From Cellvibrionales bacterium UBA1969 (lineage in GTDB: Bacteria; Pseudomonadota; Gammaproteobacteria; Pseudomonadales; UBA7434), in the NCBI GenBank assembly GCA_002339085.1, contig DDDX01000100.1, positions 1 through 27,989 of the forward strand: a stretch of 27,989 nt of DNA. Reading direction: 5' to 3'. Of this stretch, positions 22,075 to 27,989 are shown in pieces. The position numbers and the translations under genes were made by a program. The notes under the pieces are model-generated. The model was not told where the DNA came from. It worked only from the letters and a program-made list of their open reading frames with translations, and did not search any database. Numbering within the stretch: position 1 is the stretch's first letter; each line of letters opens with the position of its first letter.

Positions 22075-22986
22075 CTAATCTTGCTGCCATATATTCATTT
22101 GCTGCATCATTTTCTTAAACCGTTCCATGGCCTTAAATTTTACTTCTAATTGGGTATGATCTTCTCCTTCCTTAATCCAAAATGCACGGCCCCAAGGTGA
22201 AGGGGTCCAGGGTAAAACATTTGAGAAGTACTGTCCGGCAGGGTCTAAACTATCGAGAAAGTCTGGCGTTATTGCTTCTAAGGCGGTGATAGATACTTCA
22301 AAGGGAAGTTCATATTTACCATTTTCGCGACGAAGCTGAAATAAGGTATTAATTGTTTTAGAGAGGTCCTTAAGTGTCATCGGAACACCTAGCCAGCCGT
22401 CATTATTGGCAGCTCGCCTTAACGCAGGCTTGCTGGCACCGCCGACCCATACGGGCACGGGTTTAGTCGGTGCAGGTGATAGAATAACATCGTCATAATC
22501 AAAAAACTCACCATGATGTGAGACGGGTAAACCGGTGTTGAGCGCATTTACACAATCAATAATCTCATCGAGGCGCCGGCCGCGATCTTTCATCTCAATA
22601 CCCATTAAATCAAATTCTTCTTTTAACCAGCCGGCCGATACGCCCATTATTGCGCGGTTGTTGGTAAAAATAGCGGTACCGCTTACGGTTCTGGCAACGG
22701 TAAAAGGGTCTCTGAGGGCGGCAAGATAAATATTGGTTGCAAGTCTTAAGCGTTGGGTTGCAACACCCATAGCGGTTAATGTGACCCAGGGATCTGGCCA
22801 AGGGTTAGTGTTCGGCCACCAGACTTTTCCGTCAGCAGTGTAGGGGTAAGGTGTTTCTATATTGGTTGGATAAATAAGATGATCAGGAACAGAAATTCCA
22901 TCAAAGCCTAATTCTTCTGCTTTTTTGGCAATCTCAACAAATTGATCGACTTCCGTGGTGTTAACTAGGGATATCCAATATTGCAT
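22075..22986 (-). CDS. LLM-class flavin- or F420-dependent oxidoreductase
   Basis: A 303-residue luciferase-like TIM-barrel protein. Visible are AEELGFDGISVPDHL near residues 23-37, ATQRLRLATNIYL, LRDPFTVARTVSG, MGVSAGWLKEEFDLMG, RRLDEIIDCV and PVPVWVGGASKPALRRAA, all standard for the LLM family, especially the TIGR03619-like subfamily often labelled F420-dependent. Whether the cofactor is F420 or FMN cannot be decided here. The gene stands alone, with a 108-bp gap to the J-protein gene and a 490-bp upstream spacer. Such genes are numerous in lipid- or steroid-degrading marine Gammaproteobacteria and Actinobacteria, which fits the catabolic theme, but the substrate is unknown. Confidence 0.85.
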   Translation of the reverse strand: MQYWISLVNTTEVDQFVEIAKKAEELGFDGISVPDHLIYPTNIETPYPYTADGKVWWPNTNPWPDPWVTLTAMGVATQRLRLATNIYLAALRDPFTVARTVSGTAIFTNNRAIMGVSAGWLKEEFDLMGIEMKDRGRRLDEIIDCVNALNTGLPVSHHGEFFDYDDVILSPAPTKPVPVWVGGASKPALRRAANNDGWLGVPMTLKDLSKTINTLFQLRRENGKYELPFEVSITALEAITPDFLDSLDPAGQYFSNVLPWTPSPWGRAFWIKEGEDHTQLEVKFKAMERFKKMMQQMNIWQQD

Positions 22987-23476
22987 AGTATTCAGCTCGT
23001 GATCAGTAGGCTTAAAGACTGTGTTTCAATTAGTTTACTAAGCGTTCTTTATGCTCAGGATTAAAGTTTGTTTTAGTTAATTGTCTCCCGATTTTATGAT
23101 GCTGTGTTAACATATATAAAGGCCCTCTGATCGATCAAAAAACAAGCATTTAGTTTTGTCGCTTAAACCCTCGGCTTTACTAAATATCGTTAATATTCTT
23201 GTTCCACGGTATGAATTTAAATCCTTGAATTTAATGCAATATTTTCTTGTAATTTTTCAATGTCAGGTTCGCTTTTTTGGTCCTTATTTGTTTGTTTTGT
23301 TCCGATGTCATAGAATACGCCCCCCTACAGTCTGATAGCCGAATGCGATTAGCTATTGCGAGTTTGGTGAATTGACTTTTTCATTAGAGGGACTTCGAAT
23401 CATTTTTCGCCGTTTATCATTCTGGTTTTTGAATATTGCATAGGGTTCTCCCTTTTCATTACGTTGAGATATTATT
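22987..23476. other. 490-bp spacer between divergent LLM and cysC genes, no gene seen
   Basis: No convincing coding frame or structured RNA is visible. It is AT-rich on the left and has a C-run near 23322-23326. A direct repeat of TGAATTTAA occurs at 23212-23220 and 23226-23234. Promoters for both flanking genes must lie here, but I cannot assign them confidently. Confidence 0.5.
23212..23234 (+). repeat. Direct repeat TGAATTTAA, 14-bp period
   Basis: Two perfect copies are separated by 5 bases, upstream of cysC. A period of 14 bp is not a clean helical turn. They could be half-sites for a regulator or AT-rich chance. Confidence 0.25.
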
Positions 23477-24088
23477 ATGACAGAACAAAAAGCTACCAAT
23501 GTGCATTGGCATGAAGGGGATATCAGTCGTGAGCATCGTGGTAGGTTACTGGGCCAAAAAGGTGCAACGCTTTGGTTTACTGGCTTGTCTGGCAGTGGAA
23601 AAAGCACAGTTGCTGTTGCTCTTGAGGGAGCGCTTTATGAGGCTGGTCGGCTAAGCTACCGTCTTGATGGTGATAATGTTCGCCTGGGTATCAATAAAAA
23701 CTTAGGCTTCTCTGCCGAGGATCGAACTGAGAATATTCGTCGCATCGGCGAAATAGCGAAGTTGTTTGTCGATACGGGTGTGATAGCCTTGTCGAGCTTT
23801 GTAAGTCCTTATCGTGAAGATAGAGATACCGTTAGGCAACTGCATGAAGAAGCGGGCATGGATTTTATTGAAGTGTTTGTTGACGTTCCCTTAGATGTTG
23901 CCGAAAGTCGAGACCCAAAAGGGCTCTATAAAAAAGCACGCGCGGGTGAAATCAAAAACTTTACGGGCATAGATGATCCCTATGAGCCACCGCTTAATGC
24001 CGAAGTTATTTTGAATAGCCATGAAATGTCTTTGCAAGAAGAGGTTGATACTCTTTTAAATGTTTTGCGCGAGCGCGGCATCATCTAA
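23477..24088 (+). CDS. cysC: Adenylylsulfate (APS) kinase
   Basis: Phosphorylates APS to PAPS with ATP. The 203-residue protein has Walker A GLSGSGKST (36-44), DGDNVRLGINKNLGFS (APS-binding RxxN region), DRTENIRRIGEIAKLF, and the lid-region SSFVSPYREDRDTVR whose Ser is at the phosphoserine position of the family. VPLDVAESRDPKGLYKKARAG-type residues and FTGIDDPYEPP follow. It is a stand-alone kinase, not a CysNC fusion. It lies 43 bp upstream of sat, so the pair converts sulfate to PAPS. GAG lies 10 bases upstream of the ATG. Confidence 0.97.
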   Translation: MTEQKATNVHWHEGDISREHRGRLLGQKGATLWFTGLSGSGKSTVAVALEGALYEAGRLSYRLDGDNVRLGINKNLGFSAEDRTENIRRIGEIAKLFVDTGVIALSSFVSPYREDRDTVRQLHEEAGMDFIEVFVDVPLDVAESRDPKGLYKKARAGEIKNFTGIDDPYEPPLNAEVILNSHEMSLQEEVDTLLNVLRERGII

Positions 24089-24131
24089 TATTTTATATTC
24101 AATTTATGTTAACTAATAGACGGAGTACTCA

Positions 24132-25316
24132 ATGATTAAGCCTCATGGCGCTGATGTTTTAATGCCACTATATGTCGCTGATCCATCAGCAAGAGAATCA
24201 CTTTTTAACGAAGCAAATAATTTAGCCTCTATTACGCTCAGTTCTGCGGCAGCTGCCAATGCGGTCATGTTAGGCGCTGGTTACTTTACCCCCTTATTGG
24301 GTTATATGAATCTTGCTGATGCTGTCTCGGTTGCAGAAACACTGCATACCGCTGACGGCTTATTTTGGCCTGTGCCAATTGTTAACTTAGTCGAGGGTGC
24401 CGATGGTATCTCAGTGGGTCAGCGGATTGCGCTAAAAGATCCTAATGTAGACGGGCAGCCAGTTTTAGCCGTTATGCAGGTTCAAGCGATTGAAACAGTT
24501 TCAGATCAGCAGATGGACGCAATGGTCGAACAGGTTTTTGGTACATTAGATTCTGAGCATCCAGGCGTTGCGGCATTCACTTCCCAGGGGCGGGTCTTGC
24601 TATCTGGTCCCATTGACGTGCTTAGCTATTCTTATTTTCAAAGTGATTTTCCTGATACTTACCGAACGGCCGTTGAAATTCGCTCTGAAATGGAATCTCT
24701 TGGCTGGCAAAAAGCCGTGGCTTTTCAAACTCGAAATCCTATGCACCGTGCGCATGAAGAGTTATGCCGTATGGCACTAGAAGATTTAGATGCGGACGGC
24801 TGTTTAGTTCACATGTTGCTTGGTAAGTTAAAGCCGGGTGATATTCCTGCAGAGGTTCGAGATGCCTCAATCCGTAAAATGGTCGAATTGTACTTTCCAC
24901 CTAATTCTGTGATGGTGACTGGTTACGGTTTTGATATGCTCTATGCTGGGCCAAGAGAGGCTGTATTGCATGCCGTTTTCCGTCAAAACTGCGGCTGTAC
25001 GCATTTAATTGTGGGTCGTGATCATGCAGGGGTGGGTGATTTTTACGGTGCCTTTGACGCGCAAACTATCTTTGATGAGAGGGTACCTGAGGGAGCATTA
25101 GAGATTGCCATCTATGAAGCTGACCATACCGCTTATTCTAAAAAGCTTAACAAGGTTGTGATGATGAAAGACGCACCGGATCATGATAAAGAAGATTTTG
25201 TCTTGCTGTCCGGTACGAAAGTGCGTGAAATGTTGGGTAATGGTATCGCACCTCCGCCAGAATTTTCACGCCCTGAGGTGGCGGAAATCCTGATGAACTA
25301 TTACCAATCGTTGTAG
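24132..25316 (+). CDS. sat: Homomeric ATP sulfurylase (sulfate adenylyltransferase)
   Basis: Makes APS from ATP and sulfate. The 394-residue protein is the single-subunit Sat type, not the heteromeric CysDN. An N-terminal PUA-like domain (about 1-165: LSSAAAANAVMLGAGYFTPL) precedes the catalytic domain with QTRNPMHRAHEEL (199-211, nucleotide-binding HxxH), GRDHAGVGDFYG (295-306) and LLSGTKVREML near the end. No fused kinase domain is present; the adjacent cysC supplies it. GGAG lies 6 bases before the ATG. The cysC-sat order supports the PAPS-forming direction. Confidence 0.96.
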   Translation: MIKPHGADVLMPLYVADPSARESLFNEANNLASITLSSAAAANAVMLGAGYFTPLLGYMNLADAVSVAETLHTADGLFWPVPIVNLVEGADGISVGQRIALKDPNVDGQPVLAVMQVQAIETVSDQQMDAMVEQVFGTLDSEHPGVAAFTSQGRVLLSGPIDVLSYSYFQSDFPDTYRTAVEIRSEMESLGWQKAVAFQTRNPMHRAHEELCRMALEDLDADGCLVHMLLGKLKPGDIPAEVRDASIRKMVELYFPPNSVMVTGYGFDMLYAGPREAVLHAVFRQNCGCTHLIVGRDHAGVGDFYGAFDAQTIFDERVPEGALEIAIYEADHTAYSKKLNKVVMMKDAPDHDKEDFVLLSGTKVREMLGNGIAPPPEFSRPEVAEILMNYYQSL

Positions 25317-25356
25317 TGTTTTATATCATAGCGATTATTCAGCCAAAAGGAATGTT

Positions 25357-25653
25357 ATGACTGAAAAAAACCATAGCCAGCAGGCCATTGAAGCGGCTGT
25401 ATTCCGTCGCTTAATCGCTCACTTGGATGAGAATAAATCAGTGCAAAATATTGACCTGATGAATTTGGCTAATTTCTGCCGAAATTGTTTGTCTAAGTGG
25501 TATATGGCGGCTGCCGAAGATCAAGGCCAAGTGATTGACTACGACGGCGCTCGAGAAATTATTTACGGCATGCCCTATTCAGAATGGAAGCAAGCCTATC
25601 AGCAGGAGGCTACTGCCGAACAGTTAGCAAAATTCAATCAGACCAAAGACTGA
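25357..25653 (+). CDS. DUF1244 family protein
   Basis: A 98-residue protein with the DUF1244 core NLANFCRNCLSKWY (Cys41, Cys44) and IIYGMPYSEWKQAYQ. The function is unknown. The CxxC could bind metal, but only two cysteines are present, so a dimer or another ligand would be needed. AAGGA lies before the ATG at normal spacing. It is 40 bp after sat and probably at the end of the cysC-sat transcript. Confidence 0.85.
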   Translation: MTEKNHSQQAIEAAVFRRLIAHLDENKSVQNIDLMNLANFCRNCLSKWYMAAAEDQGQVIDYDGAREIIYGMPYSEWKQAYQQEATAEQLAKFNQTKD

Positions 25654-25655
25654 GC

Positions 25656-25706
25656 TATACCCATTGCACTTTAGGTTCATTTTAAATCGGTGAGCCGTTG
25701 GGTATA
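25656..25706. repeat. 8-bp inverted repeat at the convergent gene ends
   Basis: TATACCCA (25656-25663) and TGGGTATA (25699-25706) are perfect inverted copies just after the DUF1244 stop; the right arm lies inside the end of the convergent gene. No T tract follows, so it is a weak terminator candidate. Confidence 0.3.
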
Positions 25707-26086
25707 AAGCGGTTGTCGGTATTATTTTTTATCCATAGTAATATCTCTTTGTTTAATTTTTCACCCCGGCGTCGCAGTTCTCTATTGATCAAAATGGCTG
25801 GAGATTTTGCGCCTGCAGCCCAAGTGGGTAGTTGAGCTTCAACAACCGTAAAAAATTGAATCAGTAAAACCAATTCTTCATTGCTGAATTCATTAATGGC
25901 AATCTGCCAAGCTGAGGCGCTGGCCTCGATGATTTGTGATTGTTGAAGCTGCTCCTTTCGGAGTATTGTGTTTAATTCACAGGGTAGTTTTTTTGTCGCA
26001 GCGATAAAGCAGGCTAATAATTCGCTGTTGACTTCATCATTAGCGGTGGTTTTTTTTTCATTTGGGTCCCAAGAGCCAATAGTCAT
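25682..26086 (-). CDS. Conserved small protein of unknown function
   Basis: A 134-residue protein, predicted soluble and helical. The C-terminal third (PAILINRELRRRGEKLNKEILLWIKNNTDNRFIPNG) looks strongly constrained, with a basic RELRRRGEKL patch and NRFIPNG end; I recall similar tails in gammaproteobacterial hypothetical proteins. No domain is recognised and there is no signal peptide. It is convergent with the DUF1244 gene and has an AT-rich palindrome 20 bp upstream of its ATG. I do not recognise a function. Confidence 0.65.
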   Translation of the reverse strand: MTIGSWDPNEKKTTANDEVNSELLACFIAATKKLPCELNTILRKEQLQQSQIIEASASAWQIAINEFSNEELVLLIQFFTVVEAQLPTWAAGAKSPAILINRELRRRGEKLNKEILLWIKNNTDNRFIPNGSPI

Positions 26087-26106
26087 GGTATGCCTTTATT
26101 GTCATA

Positions 26107-26132
26107 TGCAAATAAATAAAAATTTATTTGCA
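26107..26132. promoter_or_regulatory. 11-bp perfect inverted repeat, candidate operator
   Basis: TGCAAATAAAT-AAAA-ATTTATTTGCA is perfect over 11 bp per arm. It lies 20 bp before the start of the minus-strand small protein and 240 bp before the RND adaptor. It is AT-rich and lacks the GC stem of a terminator, so a protein-binding operator is the better reading. Confidence 0.45.
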
Positions 26133-26328
26133 AGGTTAGTGGTCGCCTAGTGCTTGGAGATGTTAATCGAAACCGGCTGCATGAATCAATAGGGCGCAAG
26201 TAATGATCCAGCCAGGCTAAAAAGTCTAATTGCAAATAACCTTCGTTTGCCCTATTTGATCATCAAAAATTGGGTAATAATAAGCGTTTTAACCAGCCTA
26301 TTATGCGATCATAATAAGGACTAATTTC

Positions 26329-26337
26329 TGCTAGAAT
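26329..26337 (+). promoter_or_regulatory. Extended -10 promoter element for the RND operon
   Basis: TGCTAGAAT combines a TGn extension with a 5/6 match to TATAAT, 35 bases before the RND adaptor ATG. No good -35 box is present at 17-18 bp, as can be the case for extended -10 promoters. Confidence 0.4.
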
Positions 26338-26372
26338 ACAGAATTATTATCTTTAAAAATTCAGGTGAATTG

Positions 26373-27602
26373 ATGCTAGGCTCTGAAAAAAAACCTCTCT
26401 ACTATGTGGTCGTTCTGTTACTGGGATCTCTTATTGCTTGGTTGATAGCGACCGGTAAGCCTGAGCCTGCCATCAAGGCAAGTGACGAACCAAAAGATGT
26501 AGTCGTTGATGTTGCTCTGTTTGATGTCGCGAGTCACCGTGTCTGGCTAAAAAGCCAAGGCTTAGTCACGGCTGAAATCTCCAGTGTATTGTCTGCTCAG
26601 GTTGCGGGTCGAATTAAGCAGATAGACAATGCCTTTGTAGTTGGGGGCAGTTTTGAGGCCGGTCAAGTATTATTGAGTCTTGAGGATGATGACTACCGCA
26701 ATGCTATCTTTAATGCTGAGGCTGAATTAGCCAATGCGAAGCAATTGCTCGCGTCAGAGCTGGGTAAGGTTAAACAGGCTAAACGAGAGTGGCGCGATCT
26801 TGGTGATCAAGCTTCAAATGATTTATTTTTGCGCAAACCGCAATTAGCCAGTGCTCGGTCGACTGTTGCAGGTGCCGAGGCTAACTTACAACAGGCTCGA
26901 CTGAATTTATCTCGCACTAAAATTAAAGCGCCATTCACTGGCCAGCTGTTATCTAAGCATGCTGACTTAGGTCAGTTTGTTACTCAAGGCATGTCACTGG
27001 CTGATATCTACAGTACCGCGACAGCCGAAGTCAGACTTCCGATTACTGCCGATCAGCGTGCGTTTATAACGGTTCATTCGGGGGCTGCCAAGCAAGTCAA
27101 ACTTTTTGCAAAATACGGTACAAAGCAGTTTCAGTGGATGGCTCATATTGATCGTATTGAAGCCGCTGTCGATACGAGCAGTCGTCAATATTACCTAGTC
27201 GCTAGTCTTGAAACCCCATTTCAATCCTTGACAAGTGCTCAGCTCGAAGTAAGTAGCAAGGCTGAGAGGATGAATCCGCCGCTGGCAATAGGCCAATACC
27301 TGACAGCAATGGTTGAGGGCGATAGTGTTGAGCGCTCGATTCAGATTCCTAGAAAAGCCTTAAGGCAGAAAAATTTGATTTGGTTGCTGGTTGATGGTCG
27401 ATTGGTTAATCAAATGATTACGCCTCTACAGGTTGATCGTGATTTTGCTTTAGTCCAGCTTCCTAAATCCTTTCAGGGCCAGCGCGATCTTGCAGTGATT
27501 ATTTCAGATTTGCCCTTTGCGTACGAGGGTATGCAGATATCGGCTTCAGACGCTGGCCAGCGACATAATATCCAAGCAGACGCCTTTTCTGCTAGTGATT
27601 AA
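26373..27602 (+). CDS. RND efflux periplasmic adaptor (membrane fusion protein)
   Basis: A 409-residue adaptor from the ATG at 26373, with AGGTGA 6-7 bases upstream; a TTG directly before it is not needed. One N-terminal membrane anchor (YYVVVLLLGSLIAWLIA) is followed by the split lipoyl domain (VAGRIKQIDNAFVVGGSFEAGQVLL region and INLSRTKIKAPFTGQLL-like strand), an intervening coiled-coil hairpin (AELANAKQLLASELGKVKQ and ARSTVAGAEANLQQARLNL), then beta-barrel and membrane-proximal domains. There is no lipobox, so it is anchored by the helix, unlike MexA/AcrA. It joins the inner-membrane pump encoded 30 bp downstream to an outer-membrane channel not in the window. The substrate is unknown. 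Confidence 0.92.
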   Translation: MLGSEKKPLYYVVVLLLGSLIAWLIATGKPEPAIKASDEPKDVVVDVALFDVASHRVWLKSQGLVTAEISSVLSAQVAGRIKQIDNAFVVGGSFEAGQVLLSLEDDDYRNAIFNAEAELANAKQLLASELGKVKQAKREWRDLGDQASNDLFLRKPQLASARSTVAGAEANLQQARLNLSRTKIKAPFTGQLLSKHADLGQFVTQGMSLADIYSTATAEVRLPITADQRAFITVHSGAAKQVKLFAKYGTKQFQWMAHIDRIEAAVDTSSRQYYLVASLETPFQSLTSAQLEVSSKAERMNPPLAIGQYLTAMVEGDSVERSIQIPRKALRQKNLIWLLVDGRLVNQMITPLQVDRDFALVQLPKSFQGQRDLAVIISDLPFAYEGMQISASDAGQRHNIQADAFSASD

Positions 27603-27632
27603 AATGCCCGATGAGAATAAGCGAGTTTTTTC

Positions 27633-27989
27633 ATGAGAAGTGTTGTAACCTGGTTCATTGACAACCCAATTGCCGCCAAATTATTCATGGTGTTCATTTT
27701 GGTATCAGGCTTGTTGACTTTTCCCCTGCTTGATAAGGAATTTTTCCCGCAAATAAAGATTGATATTATCAAGGTGTCAGTCAACTACCCTGGTGCTGGG
27801 CCTAAAGAAGTTGAAGTGAATATCTGCAAGCGGATAGAGGAGGCGGTCAAGCAATTAGGCGGTATAAAAGAGATTCGTTCATCTGCGATTGAAGGGCGCG
27901 GTGAAGTGATCATCGAGCTTAAGCAGGGAGAGAATACCCAAATATTGCTAAACGATATTAAAGCCAATGTTGATGCGATTGATAGTTTT
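27633..27989 (+). CDS. RND-family inner-membrane transporter (AcrB/MexB type), 3' truncated
   Basis: The first 119 codons of a pump that runs off the window. MRSVVTWFIDNPIAAKLFM, then a first membrane helix (VFILVSGLLTFPLL), DKEFFPQIKIDII, VSVNYPGAGPKEVE and RIEEAVKQLGGIKEIRS are the canonical N-terminus and PN1 subdomain of RND transporters (compare PAPPT-type FPxxxxxxVxVxxxYPGAxPxxVE). The family's usual length is about 1,020-1,050 residues. It follows the adaptor by 30 bp in the same operon. Confidence 0.93.
   Translation, partial: MRSVVTWFIDNPIAAKLFMVFILVSGLLTFPLLDKEFFPQIKIDIIKVSVNYPGAGPKEVEVNICKRIEEAVKQLGGIKEIRSSAIEGRGEVIIELKQGENTQILLNDIKANVDAIDSF

Noticed and set aside
23353..23607. 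Minus-strand open frame across the cysC start
   Set aside because: It overlaps the APS kinase P-loop coding region and has no family features.
1..27989. Anti-phage system, CRISPR array, prophage or transposon
   Set aside because: No repeat-spacer pattern, transposase, integrase, toxin-antitoxin pair or defence-family motif was seen; nearly all genes are metabolic or housekeeping types.

Overview
This 28 kb window reads as chromosomal DNA of a Gram-negative, probably marine, gammaproteobacterium. I would guess a Cellvibrionales/Spongiibacteraceae-like lineage related to Pseudomonas, but that is inference. The pointers are the purM-purN-DUF3108 block divergent from DUF2066-PerM-Hda, a Pseudomonas-type Dcd, an all-alpha dUTPase, a homomeric ATP sulfurylase, an AcrB-type efflux system, and moderate GC with AT-rich spacers. 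I see no insertion sequence, prophage, integrase, CRISPR array, tRNA or rRNA.

Layout. (1) 1-6.1 kb holds CoA-thioester and lipid or steroid catabolism: a 5'-truncated FadE-type acyl-CoA dehydrogenase, a YhdH/AcuI-type reductase, a minus-strand HsaA-like flavin monooxygenase, and two SDRs. The second SDR has the tyrosine-less active site of 2,4-dienoyl-CoA reductases. A 0.5 kb AT-rich spacer between the SDRs carries an inverted pair of DnaA boxes. (2) 6.2-11.3 kb holds an all-alpha dUTPase, a glyoxalase-II-like metallo-hydrolase, a secreted subtilisin-like protein with an altered acidic triad position and a calcium-repeat stalk, and an aldehyde dehydrogenase. (3) 11.5-14.6 kb holds the Mrp/ApbC Fe-S carrier, dCTP deaminase and a PAPS-type sulfotransferase. 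(4) 14.6-21.5 kb is the housekeeping block: minus-strand purM-purN-DUF3108, then plus-strand DUF2066, PerM permease, Hda (regulatory inactivation of DnaA) and a CitE-like CoA-ester lyase. (5) 21.5-28 kb holds a Tim14/Pam18-like membrane J-protein and an LLM flavin/F420-type oxidoreductase (both minus), cysC-sat-DUF1244, a small conserved protein (minus), and an RND adaptor followed by the start of its pump.

How the genes connect. Dcd makes dUTP and the all-alpha dUTPase makes dUMP for thymidylate synthesis. Sat plus CysC make PAPS, which could serve sulfate assimilation and the sulfotransferase. The acyl-CoA dehydrogenase, dienoyl-CoA reductase-like SDR, AcuI-like reductase, CitE-like lyase, aldehyde dehydrogenase and HsaA-like monooxygenase fit an organism that degrades lipids and perhaps steroids or terpenoids. 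Hda and the DnaA boxes both touch replication control, but no origin is shown.

I did not find a clear new multi-gene system. The best leads are the variant subtilisin-like protein, the DnaA-box spacer, the orphan HsaA-like enzyme, the Tim14-like J-protein and the sulfotransferase/PAPS combination.
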